Shown here in pieces: positions 1-6,165 of a DNA stretch of 21,320 nt. The notes beneath the pieces were generated by a model that was not told the origin of the DNA, ran no database searches, and saw only the letters and a program-made list of their open reading frames with translations. Source of the DNA: Gammaproteobacteria bacterium (GTDB lineage Bacteria; Pseudomonadota; Gammaproteobacteria; PS1; Pseudothioglobaceae); the NCBI GenBank assembly GCA_029937335.1, contig JAPYQD010000002.1:1-21320 (forward strand), read 5' to 3'. Numbering within the stretch: position 1 is the stretch's first letter; each line of letters begins with the position of its first letter. The position numbers were made by a program, and so were the translations under genes.

Positions 1-303
1 CCACTTGCTTTTATGCGTGGCCGAACTCTGAACGAAGCTTTTATTATTTTGGATGAAGCTCAAAACACCACCACAGAACAAATGAAGATGTTTTTAACGC
101 GTATGGGTTTTGGTTCAAAGATGGTAATCACTGGCGATGTTACTCAAATTGACATTGCCAGACCAAGCCAGTCAGGATTGTTGCACGCCATGAAGGTGTT
201 AGAAAATGAATCTAGGATTTCATTTTGTCATTTTCATTCTAGAGATGTTGTAAGGCATAAGCTAGTTCAGCGCATTGTGCAAGCTTACGAACTCTTTGAA
301 TAA
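1..303 (+). CDS. PhoH-family ATPase, 3' end only
   Basis: This is the C-terminal part of a PhoH/YbeZ-type P-loop NTPase; the reading frame is open from base 1, so the start and Walker A motif lie outside the window. The visible part begins with residues PLAFMRGRTLN. A Walker B-like stretch FIILDEAQNTT follows, and then VITGDVTQIDIA, the conserved region that ends in a polar sensor-like motif in this family. These blocks are diagnostic for PhoH-like proteins, cytoplasmic ATPases linked to RNA metabolism and ribosome maturation. In many Proteobacteria the gene is followed by ybeY, but here the stop is only 4 bases from the mnmA start, so the two are probably co-transcribed. Family assignment is secure; the exact function of the family is not well defined. 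Confidence 0.93.
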   Translation, partial: PLAFMRGRTLNEAFIILDEAQNTTTEQMKMFLTRMGFGSKMVITGDVTQIDIARPSQSGLLHAMKVLENESRISFCHFHSRDVVRHKLVQRIVQAYELFE

Positions 304-307
304 TCCG

Positions 308-1378
308 ATGAAAATCATTGTTGGTCTTTCTGGTGGGGTTGATTCTTCTGTTGCCACACTCATGTTATTAGAACAAGGCTATGAAGTCGAAGCCTTGTTT
401 ATGAAAAACTGGGAAGAGGACGACACCGATGGCGTTTGCACAGCAGAGCAAGATTTATCCGATGCACAAAAAGTGGCTGACAAACTGGGTGTTAAACTTC
501 ATACCATTAACTTTTCAGCTGATTATTGGGACGATGTCTTTGATCATTTTCTCAAAGAACACAAAAAAGGTCGCACGCCAAACCCTGATGTTCTGTGCAA
601 TCAAAAGATTAAATTTAAGGTTTTCTTAGAGCACGCCCTATCCTTAGGCGCAGACAAAATTGCCACGGGTCATTATGCAAGAATCCATGAAGACAAGGGT
701 ATTTACCAATTACAAACTGGGCTTGATAATAACAAAGATCAAAGTTATTTTTTACACTTGCTCAACCAAAATCAACTCTCAAAGAGCTTATTTCCACTCG
801 GTGAAATCAACAAAGATGAGGTGCGACAAATTGCCACAGAAAATGGTTTTGTCACCGCAGATAAAAAAGATTCAACCGGTATTTGCTTTATTGGGGAACG
901 CAATTTTTCAGAATTTTTACAAACCTACTTACCTAAACAACAAGGCGATATTGTTGATCAAGATGGTCAATTTATCAAGCATCATGAGGGTTTGGCGTTC
1001 TATACGATGGGTCAACGCAAGGGCTTAGAGATTGGTGGTGGCTTTAGTAACTCAGGCGAACCTTGGTTTGTCGCGGATAAGCGTATTGATAACAATGAAT
1101 TAGTGGTTGTACAAGGCGATCATGCCTTGTTGTATCATCATAATTTAAATGCCTCTGACCCACACTGGATCGGAAATCCCCCAATATTACCGTTGGCATG
1201 TACCGCCAAAATACGGTATCGTCAACAATCACAACCTTGCCTTGTTCACCCAACTGATAATGGGCAGTTAAAAGTAACTTTTGATCAGCCACAGCGTGCA
1301 ATCACGCCAGGGCAATCAATCGTTTTTTATGATGATGATATTTGCCTAGGTGGCGCTATTATTGAAAACAGAAACTAG
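308..1378 (+). CDS. mnmA: tRNA-specific 2-thiouridylase MnmA
   Basis: MnmA installs the 2-thio group on the wobble uridine of tRNA-Lys, -Glu and -Gln, using sulfur relayed by a persulfide chain and ATP to adenylate the base. The 356-residue product has the N-type PP-loop SGGVDSS (residues 8-14). The two catalytic cysteines are in place: Cys97 in PNPDVLCN and Cys193 in DSTGICFIGER. The tRNA-binding and C-terminal beta-barrel regions follow, and the length is normal for the family. I chose ATG 308 because MKIIVGLSGG is the usual N-terminus. An in-frame upstream start at 275 would add 11 residues overlapping the phoH-family gene. No clear Shine-Dalgarno is visible. hflD begins 13 bases downstream, as in the E. 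coli mnmA-hflD pair. Confidence 0.97.
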   Translation: MKIIVGLSGGVDSSVATLMLLEQGYEVEALFMKNWEEDDTDGVCTAEQDLSDAQKVADKLGVKLHTINFSADYWDDVFDHFLKEHKKGRTPNPDVLCNQKIKFKVFLEHALSLGADKIATGHYARIHEDKGIYQLQTGLDNNKDQSYFLHLLNQNQLSKSLFPLGEINKDEVRQIATENGFVTADKKDSTGICFIGERNFSEFLQTYLPKQQGDIVDQDGQFIKHHEGLAFYTMGQRKGLEIGGGFSNSGEPWFVADKRIDNNELVVVQGDHALLYHHNLNASDPHWIGNPPILPLACTAKIRYRQQSQPCLVHPTDNGQLKVTFDQPQRAITPGQSIVFYDDDICLGGAIIENRN

Positions 1379-1391
1379 TATATAACAAATA

Positions 1392-1997
1392 ATGGATAAA
1401 TTAAAACAGCAAACCCTTGCCCTAGCCTCCCTACTGCAAACCACAGCGCTGGTTGATCAGTTAGCCTCTACTGGTACGTGTGACTCCAAAAGCAATGAAG
1501 CCAGTTTAAAAAGCCTTACAAGTAAAAGCACCAAGGTTGATGAGGTGTTTTCATCGCCCAAAGACCTCTCTATTGGCCTCAGTGCACTGACTAAAGCTTT
1601 TGGAAAAAAGAGTAAATCTATGCAGAATGTTATTTTTTACTCGTTAGCGTTAATCAATCTTGAAAAGAAACTGATGAAAAATAAAGCACTTTTGTCACAG
1701 ATATCAGGAGAAATTGATTTGATTAAAAAACAAGAATTTTTTGAAATTTCTCACTCTAATTCATTGGCGCGCTTGGCCGAGCTTTATAAAACCACTTTGG
1801 GCGAGCTTAATCCAAGAATCATGGTCAGTGGTGAGCAACTTTATTTATCCAATCAACATACCGCCAACCACATTAGAGCACTACTGCTAGCAGGTATTCG
1901 AGCGGTTTCTTTATGGAAGTCGCAAGGCGGTAGAACTTGGCAATTATTACTAAATAAGAAAAAGACACTTAAATTAGTAAACACTATGGACTTTTAG
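1392..1997 (+). CDS. hflD: HflD family protein (lysogenization regulator homologue)
   Basis: This 201-residue protein matches the HflD (YcfC) family, about 210 residues in E. coli. Recognisable blocks are the N-terminal LALASLLQTTALVDQLA helix, the central LINLEKKL segment, and the C-terminal NPRIMVSG and IRALLLAGIRAVSLWKSQGG stretch. In E. coli HflD is a peripheral inner-membrane protein that binds phage lambda CII. Its ordinary cellular role is unclear, and there is no reason to expect a phage-specific function here. Location directly after mnmA is the conserved gammaproteobacterial order and strongly supports the call. No Shine-Dalgarno is evident before ATG 1392. The last codons overlap the probable rpsT promoter. 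Confidence 0.93.
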   Translation: MDKLKQQTLALASLLQTTALVDQLASTGTCDSKSNEASLKSLTSKSTKVDEVFSSPKDLSIGLSALTKAFGKKSKSMQNVIFYSLALINLEKKLMKNKALLSQISGEIDLIKKQEFFEISHSNSLARLAELYKTTLGELNPRIMVSGEQLYLSNQHTANHIRALLLAGIRAVSLWKSQGGRTWQLLLNKKKTLKLVNTMDF

Positions 1998-2015
1998 CGC
2001 TTAAGACTTTATAAT
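1987..2015 (+). promoter_or_regulatory. Probable sigma-70 promoter for rpsT
   Basis: A perfect -10 hexamer TATAAT lies at 2010-2015. TGGACT (four of six matches to TTGACA) lies at 1987-1992, giving a 17-base spacer. Transcription would start near 2022, about 27 bases before the rpsT ATG. The -35 element overlaps the last codons of hflD. Its own promoter fits a strongly expressed ribosomal protein gene. Confidence 0.6.
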
Positions 2016-2048
2016 TACGCGCTTTACTAACTTCAATTTCTAAATACG

Positions 2049-2309
2049 ATGGCTAATTCAGCAGGTTCAAAAAAGCGCGCAAGACAAGCAGTTAAACGCA
2101 ACAAACACAATTCACAAATTCGCGCTAAAGTTCGCACTTTCATTAAGAAAGTAGCTTACGCATTAGAAGCTGGCAATAAAAAAGAAGCTCAGGGTGGTTT
2201 TGGTGCAATGCAAAAGATGATTGACCAAGCAGTTAGCAAAGGTTTAATGAATAAAAATCAAGCGGCTAGAAAGAAATCTCGCTTTAACACACAGATTAAA
2301 GCACTATAA
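2049..2309 (+). CDS. rpsT: 30S ribosomal protein S20
   Basis: S20 binds 16S rRNA early in assembly of the 30S subunit. The 86-residue, strongly basic product starts MANSAGSKKRARQAVKRNKHN. It contains the family-typical MNKNQAARKKSRFNTQIKAL C-terminus, at the usual length of about 87 residues. It is a monocistronic-looking unit with a promoter overlapping hflD and an intrinsic terminator 25 bases after the stop. There is almost no Shine-Dalgarno before ATG 2049. S20 is known in E. coli to use a weak start and to be controlled at the translational level, so the weak ribosome site may be meaningful, but that is inference. Confidence 0.98.
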   Translation: MANSAGSKKRARQAVKRNKHNSQIRAKVRTFIKKVAYALEAGNKKEAQGGFGAMQKMIDQAVSKGLMNKNQAARKKSRFNTQIKAL

Positions 2310-2325
2310 ACTAAAACGTTTACAT

Positions 2326-2334
2326 TGCTATAAT
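2326..2334 (+). promoter_or_regulatory. Extended -10 promoter candidate for smr
   Basis: TG at 2326-2327, one base, then a perfect TATAAT at 2329-2334 form an ideal extended -10 element; no good -35 is needed or visible. The predicted start near 2341 lies inside the rpsT terminator hairpin, so a transcript would begin within the stem. It would have a leader of about 29 bases before ATG 2370. Confidence 0.5.
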
Positions 2335-2361
2335 AAAGCCCTCAATTGAGGGCTTTTTTTT
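2335..2361 (+). terminator. Intrinsic terminator of rpsT
   Basis: AAAGCCCTC (2335-2343) pairs perfectly with GAGGGCTTT (2348-2356) around an AATT loop. An eight-T run covers 2354-2361. This is a textbook Rho-independent terminator 25 bases after the rpsT stop. Only 8 bases separate its end from the smr ATG. Confidence 0.93.
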
Positions 2362-2369
2362 ATGGGCAT

Positions 2370-2858
2370 ATGAAACAGATTAATGAAGAAGATAAGCAAC
2401 TATTTAGATCAACGGTTGATGCCAGCGCACCGATTGATAAAGATGGTGCTCGCAAAAATAATACATTAAAAAAACCAGCGTTTACCGCATACAGTTATAT
2501 TGTTGATGCCAACCTCGATGGTTCAGAAGTTATTAGCTATTCAAAGAGTGGTGTTTCAATCAAAGTCATTAAAAAAATGAAACAGGGTAATCTTGATACT
2601 ATGCCTATTTTAGATTTGCATGGTCAAACAGTAGTTGAGGCTTGCGAATCGTTGTCAGCATTTATGTATCATCACCAGTTTGAGCCTTTTATTCAAATCA
2701 TTCACGGCAAAGGCTATCACTCTGAAAATGGCATGAGTATTTTAAAAACCCAAGTGGTGAGTTTTTTAAGTCAACACCCTCAGGTGTTGGCCTTTAATTC
2801 TTGCCCTGATAAAGACGGTGGTACGGGCGCCGTATTTGCACTACTAAAACAAAACTAA
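2370..2858 (+). CDS. Smr-domain protein (SmrA/SmrB-like nuclease family)
   Basis: This 162-residue protein has an unstructured, charged N-terminal half and a C-terminal Smr domain. Domain hallmarks are LDLHG (residues 81-85), HGKG (112-115) and GGTGA (150-154). Stand-alone Smr proteins are nucleases: E. coli SmrB cleaves mRNA at collided ribosomes, and SmrA is a related paralogue. The IHGKGYHSENG segment looks somewhat more SmrA-like, but I do not assign between them. ATG 2370 is chosen because it follows the terminator. A TTG at 2346 would add eight residues encoded by the terminator stem itself, which is unlikely. The stop is one base from the xseA ATG, so translation is probably coupled. 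Confidence 0.9.
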   Translation: MKQINEEDKQLFRSTVDASAPIDKDGARKNNTLKKPAFTAYSYIVDANLDGSEVISYSKSGVSIKVIKKMKQGNLDTMPILDLHGQTVVEACESLSAFMYHHQFEPFIQIIHGKGYHSENGMSILKTQVVSFLSQHPQVLAFNSCPDKDGGTGAVFALLKQN

Positions 2859-2859
2859 C

Positions 2860-4260
2860 ATGTTTAACATTGATGAAATCTACACGGTATCTGACTTTTT
2901 ATCACTGTGTAATAAAACCATTGAAAACAACATTCCCACTTGCTGGTTACAAGGTGAGATTTCTAATTTATCTCGTCCTACTTCTGGGCATTGGTATTTC
3001 TCACTCAAGGATAGTCGTGGGCAAATTCGTTGTGCGCTATTTCGCCTTAACCAGCGCAATATTAAATTCAACCCTGAGAATGGACTAGAAGTATTAGTAC
3101 GTGCTGCGCCAACCTTATATGAGGCACGAGGTGATTTTCAGCTAATTATTCAACACGTTGAGCCTGTCGGTGTGGGCAACTTACAACTGGCCTTTGAGCA
3201 GCTCAAAACCAAACTCAAGGATGAGGGCTTGTTTGATGCTCAGTATAAGAAACCATTGCCCGCTAAAGTTAATACGATCGGTGTTATTTCCTCGTCAAAT
3301 GGTGCAGTTATTCGCGATATCATTAAGGTGCTAAATAAACGCTATCCATTCGCAGAGGTATTATTGTTTGATACTGTCGTACAAGGTGAAGGTTCAGCAG
3401 AAAAAATCGCATACGCAATTGCAGCTGCTGATCAATCTAAGCAATGTGATGTACTCATTGTTGCGCGTGGTGGTGGCTCTTTAGAAGACTTGTGGGCTTT
3501 TAACGAAGAAGTACTAGCTAGAGCAATATTCGCTGCTAAAACACCAATTATCAGTGCTGTTGGTCATGAGACTGACACCACGATTGCAGATTTTGTGGCT
3601 GACATACGCGCACCAACCCCAAGCGCTGCTGCTATGTTGGCAACACCAGATCGTTTAGAGTTATTGAATAAGTTGAATAAACTAAATAATAACTTAACCC
3701 AGCTTAGCTGGCAAGTATTAGAACGATACCAATCCCAACTCCAGCAATTAAGCTTAAGCACCCCAAACTTAACTCGACAACTTAATTTATTTTCACAAAG
3801 ACTCGATGGCTTAAACACACATCTGAATTATCAGATGAAATCATTAGTGAGTTTAAATCAAAGTAAGATTAGCACTCTGTTTGAGCAATTAAAACAATAC
3901 TCACCTAGCGCTAAAATTAGCCACAACCAGCAGCTGAATTATTTAGCCAAAACACAACTTAAGCAAAGCATTCAACGGCTTGTTATTCAGCATAAAAATA
4001 CACTGAATGGCTTGCATGAACGATTAGAAAAATCCATCAACAATACGTTAGATTGGCAAAAAAATAAATTATCCCAACATGCATTAGGACTTAACCATCT
4101 ATCGCCACTAAATACCTTATCACGTGGTTATAGTATTTCTACCATGCAAGATAATCAAGTGTTGCATTCAACTGCTGACGTTAAAATAGGCGAAACAATG
4201 ACCACGCTACTTAGTGATGGAAAAATTTATTCCCAGGTTAAAAAAATTGAAAAAACTTAG
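2860..4260 (+). CDS. xseA: Exodeoxyribonuclease VII large subunit
   Basis: XseA is the catalytic large subunit of exonuclease VII, which degrades single-stranded DNA from both ends together with several copies of the small subunit XseB. The 466-residue product has an N-terminal OB-fold (about 1-105, with WLQGEISNLSRPTSGHWYFSLKD). The catalytic domain (about 125-265) carries GVISSSNGAVIRDI, VARGGGSLEDLWAFNEE and SAVGHETDTTIADFVAD. A long helical region rich in Leu and Gln follows (about 265-430), where XseB binds. A C-terminal LSRGYSI segment ends the protein. The length is close to E. coli XseA at 456. xseB is not in this window. The 3' end overlaps the start of the M23 peptidase gene. Confidence 0.97.
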   Translation: MFNIDEIYTVSDFLSLCNKTIENNIPTCWLQGEISNLSRPTSGHWYFSLKDSRGQIRCALFRLNQRNIKFNPENGLEVLVRAAPTLYEARGDFQLIIQHVEPVGVGNLQLAFEQLKTKLKDEGLFDAQYKKPLPAKVNTIGVISSSNGAVIRDIIKVLNKRYPFAEVLLFDTVVQGEGSAEKIAYAIAAADQSKQCDVLIVARGGGSLEDLWAFNEEVLARAIFAAKTPIISAVGHETDTTIADFVADIRAPTPSAAAMLATPDRLELLNKLNKLNNNLTQLSWQVLERYQSQLQQLSLSTPNLTRQLNLFSQRLDGLNTHLNYQMKSLVSLNQSKISTLFEQLKQYSPSAKISHNQQLNYLAKTQLKQSIQRLVIQHKNTLNGLHERLEKSINNTLDWQKNKLSQHALGLNHLSPLNTLSRGYSISTMQDNQVLHSTADVKIGETMTTLLSDGKIYSQVKKIEKT

Positions 4261-5068
4261 CTTATTGCTTTTATTTATCCCCGCTATTGTACTGGCCAAT
4301 ATTCCAGTTAAAAATACTGCAATACCCGGTGGTATTGCAGTGATTGATTTTGAAACCAAGCATTCAAATCCAAAGGCGTTTTACAATAATATGCCTTTAT
4401 ACGTACAACACATCAAAGATCAGCGCTGGCAAGTATTGGTCGGTATTCCATTAATGGAAAAGCTCGGAAAAAAAACCATTAAAGTTCAGGATGCATCTAC
4501 TCGATCATTTGATTTTGAAGTAACGGAACATACCTATACCGAGCAACACATTACCCTTAAAGGTAAAAATAAAAAATACGTCAATCCTAACTTGGCACAT
4601 ATGGATCGCATCAAGTCAGAAAGGCCTGTGCTTTCAAGTGCTAGAAAAATATTTTCTGCTGGTGCTTTTTCTGATGGATTGTTCACGCGCCCAGTTAATG
4701 GCGTAACCACCAGCCCTTTTGGGCTTAAGCGTTTTTATAATGGGCAGGCACGTCGACCCCATACTGGGCTAGATTATGCAGGTGATACAGGCACGCCCAT
4801 CAAAGCCCCTGCAGATGGAAAAGTGATTTTAGCAGGTGATTTTTTCTTTAACGGCAATGCTATTTTTCTAGATCATGGGCAAGGGATGATTAGTGTTTAC
4901 ATCCATATGAATGAGCGTTTGGCTAAACAAGGTCAACAAATCAAACAAGGTGAGGTGATTGGTACCATTGGGCAAACAGGCCGTGCGACGGGTCCACATC
5001 TTCATTGGGGGGTTTATCTCAATCAGACTGTGGTTAATCCAAATTTATTAATGGGTAAGGAATTATGA
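4217..5068 (+). CDS. Secreted M23 (LytM-type) peptidoglycan endopeptidase
   Basis: This is a zinc metallopeptidase expected to cut peptide cross-links in periplasmic peptidoglycan. From ATG 4217 the product is 283 residues. A basic N-terminus, a hydrophobic stretch LSLLLLFIPAIVLA and a likely cleavage site before Asn28 make a signal peptide. The N-terminal half (about 29-155) is a beta-rich domain I do not recognise in detail. The LytM domain (about 160-280) keeps all catalytic ligands: His182 and Asp186 in RPHTGLDYAGD, His230 in VYIHMN, and His261/His263 in GPHLHWGVY, so it should be active. The start is uncertain. ATG 4217 overlaps xseA by 44 bases; TTG 4247 (14-base overlap) would give a neater signal peptide, MKKLSLLLLF, with AGG upstream at 4235. 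A perfect 11-base hairpin lies in codons 34-42. Confidence 0.92.
   Translation: MEKFIPRLKKLKKLSLLLLFIPAIVLANIPVKNTAIPGGIAVIDFETKHSNPKAFYNNMPLYVQHIKDQRWQVLVGIPLMEKLGKKTIKVQDASTRSFDFEVTEHTYTEQHITLKGKNKKYVNPNLAHMDRIKSERPVLSSARKIFSAGAFSDGLFTRPVNGVTTSPFGLKRFYNGQARRPHTGLDYAGDTGTPIKAPADGKVILAGDFFFNGNAIFLDHGQGMISVYIHMNERLAKQGQQIKQGEVIGTIGQTGRATGPHLHWGVYLNQTVVNPNLLMGKEL
4316..4341 (+). repeat. Perfect 11-bp inverted repeat in the M23 peptidase gene
   Basis: ACTGCAATACC (4316-4326) and GGTATTGCAGT (4331-4341) are exact reverse complements around a CGGT loop. There is no T run afterwards, so it is not a normal terminator. It sits about 56 bases after the xseA stop, near the end of the signal-peptide-coding region. 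Confidence 0.8.
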
Positions 5069-5469
5069 AATCAGATGTGTCTTTATTGCGCAGATTAGGG
5101 GCGATTGCCTACGATATTATTCTAGCCTTTTCATTGGCTTTTTTTATTGTTGGTGCCATACTTATTGCATTTTTTGATAAGCAAGCTCAAACTGATTTAT
5201 TGATGTTTGGTGTTTATTTAATCACCGTTTATTTTTACTTTACTTGGTCATGGGTTAAAGGCAGACAAACGCTGGGCATGAAAACTTGGAAATTCCAAAT
5301 AGGGCAAAGTAATGGAGATAACATCACGCACAAACAAGCTTTTGTTCGATTTACACTAGCTACAATATCATTTGCAGTCGTTGGGCTTGGATTTGTTTAT
5401 CAATTATTCAACAAAGATAATCTTGCATGGCACGACAAACATTCTAAAACACGACTGATAAAAAATTGA
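5065..5469 (+). CDS. RDD family membrane protein
   Basis: This is a 134-residue integral membrane protein of the RDD family. The name-giving motif region is at the N-terminus (LLRRLGAIAYDIIL), the second conserved block is GRQTLGMKTWKFQI, and the C-terminal block is WHDKHSKTRLI. Three hydrophobic segments are visible: about 12-36, 42-62 and 94-114. Some RDD proteins have been linked to ion transport, but the function here is unknown. ATG 5065 overlaps the M23 stop in an ATGA arrangement, so translation is likely coupled to the peptidase. The stop codon is part of a dyad-symmetric FNR-like site serving the next gene. Confidence 0.9.
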   Translation: MKSDVSLLRRLGAIAYDIILAFSLAFFIVGAILIAFFDKQAQTDLLMFGVYLITVYFYFTWSWVKGRQTLGMKTWKFQIGQSNGDNITHKQAFVRFTLATISFAVVGLGFVYQLFNKDNLAWHDKHSKTRLIKN

Positions 5470-5479
5470 TTGGTATCAA
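5466..5479 (+). promoter_or_regulatory. FNR/Anr-type binding site (TTGAT-N4-ATCAA)
   Basis: The sequence TTGATTGGTATCAA is a perfect match to the FNR/Anr consensus. The symmetry extends to AAATTGAT/ATCAATTT, 8 bases per arm, at 5463-5482. Its centre is at 5472.5. With the -10 at 5503-5508 and a start near 5514, the centre falls at about -41.5, the standard position for class II activation by FNR. It overlaps the last codons and stop of the RDD gene. The hairpin is not followed by a T run, so it is a poor terminator. Confidence 0.7.
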
Positions 5480-5480
5480 T

Positions 5481-5508
5481 TTGGCTTTATAAAAACCTGT
5501 GCTATAAT
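5481..5508 (+). promoter_or_regulatory. Promoter of the 79-residue membrane protein gene
   Basis: An extended -10 (TG at 5500-5501, then TATAAT at 5503-5508) is preceded by a weak -35, TTGGCT at 5481-5486, with a 16-base spacer. A poor -35 beside an activator box centred near -41.5 is what a class II activator-dependent promoter looks like. The leader to ATG 5543 would be about 29 bases. Confidence 0.7.
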
Positions 5509-5542
5509 GCCCTTATTATTTAATACAAAGAGGAGATAAAAA

Positions 5543-5782
5543 ATGAGTTCAACTGTTGATAATAGCGCCAAAAGAGGTCATATTTTATTATTAAGCACCA
5601 TGGTTGTCACCTTGGTCGCACCACTGGCTTTAATCATACTTTCTTATATGGAGATTATTTCCGGCACTGCGCAGTATATTGCAGCATTTGGCGTAATCGC
5701 TTCTTTTATCTATATTATTGGTGGTGGTTTCTTAATGGCGTTTCAAGATAAAAAAGACGGTGAAATGCTTGCTGATGGCTAA
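5543..5782 (+). CDS. Small two-helix membrane protein, unknown function
   Basis: I do not recognise this 79-residue protein. It has a polar N-terminus (residues 1-12), a hydrophobic helix at about 14-34 and a second at about 43-67. The second contains a glycine cluster, YIIGGGF. A short charged tail, QDKKDGEMLADG, ends the protein, consistent with a hairpin in the inner membrane. It has no cysteine and no evident metal or heme motif; a single His is near the N-terminus. It has the strongest Shine-Dalgarno in the window, AAAGAGGAG at 5528-5536, while most neighbours have none. It also has its own promoter with an FNR-like box and a perfect terminator 59 bases after the stop. Together these suggest a real, separately regulated and strongly translated gene, probably used under oxygen limitation. 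That role is inference from the regulatory sites only. Confidence 0.82.
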   Translation: MSSTVDNSAKRGHILLLSTMVVTLVAPLALIILSYMEIISGTAQYIAAFGVIASFIYIIGGGFLMAFQDKKDGEMLADG

Positions 5783-5800
5783 ACCTTAGTCACATTAAAA

Positions 5801-6157
5801 TTGAGAAAACAAACAGCAAGAAATCCCAGCAAGGGGAATACAAAAAAGCCAAATCCAGTATTTGGCTTTTTTTATCAATATTGGATTACCATTATTTTGA
5901 TTGTAGTTCTAGCCACTTTGATACGTCAAAATTTTTTCATTAATCAGTTTCCAACTTCTTTAACCAACAAACAAGACAGTATTAACCAACGCATCCAAGC
6001 TAACCAAACACTGGATAAACAAAACACCGTAAAGCGAACTGAACTTAAAGCAGAAACCGCGGCTAATATGGAGATTTTAGAATCTCAAGCACGCTATCGA
6101 TTTGGACTAATAAAAAAGGGTGAAATTTACTACCAAATTACGCCGCAAAATCCTTGA
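5801..6157 (+). CDS. ftsB: Cell division protein FtsB (septum formation initiator)
   Basis: FtsB is a bitopic inner-membrane protein that forms the FtsQ-FtsB-FtsL complex controlling septal peptidoglycan synthesis. The 118-residue product has a basic cytoplasmic tail and one transmembrane helix at about 27-42 (WITIILIVVLATLI). A periplasmic coiled-coil-like region spans about 52-90. The family-typical end is ESQARYRFGLIKKGEIYYQI. The gene order ftsB-ispD-ispF matches E. coli. The only usable start before the helix is TTG 5801, in the same frame as the preceding small gene, with no Shine-Dalgarno. E. coli FtsB has almost no cytoplasmic tail, so the roughly 26-residue extension is unusual. A perfect intrinsic terminator lies in codons 14-25, inside this extension. 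The start is therefore less certain than the identity. Confidence 0.85.
   Translation: MRKQTARNPSKGNTKKPNPVFGFFYQYWITIILIVVLATLIRQNFFINQFPTSLTNKQDSINQRIQANQTLDKQNTVKRTELKAETAANMEILESQARYRFGLIKKGEIYYQITPQNP
5842..5873 (+). terminator. Intrinsic terminator inside the 5' end of ftsB
   Basis: AAAAAAGCCAAAT (5842-5854) and ATTTGGCTTTTTT (5860-5872) are perfect reverse complements, with a CCAGT loop and a seven-T run at 5867-5873. It is 59 bases after the stop of the 79-residue gene and is its natural terminator, yet it lies within the first 25 codons of ftsB. Any ftsB transcription from upstream must read through it. Confidence 0.88.
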
Positions 6158-6165
6158 TCATAGCT

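Noticed and set aside
372..399. 9-base inverted repeat AACAAGGCT/AGCCTTGTT in mnmA, with a related 7-base one (ACAAGGC/GCCTTGT) at 1111-1130
   Set aside because: Within chance expectation for 9 bases and a 10-base loop. The shared word is also consistent with common codons, and there is no regulatory context.
1044..1301. 85-codon open frame on the minus strand inside mnmA
   Set aside because: Fully contained in the conserved mnmA coding sequence, product has no recognisable features; antisense shadow frame.
2772..2789. CAACACC/GGTGTTG hairpin inside smr
   Set aside because: Only 7 bases, inside a conserved coding region (SQHPQVLAF), with no T run or other signal.
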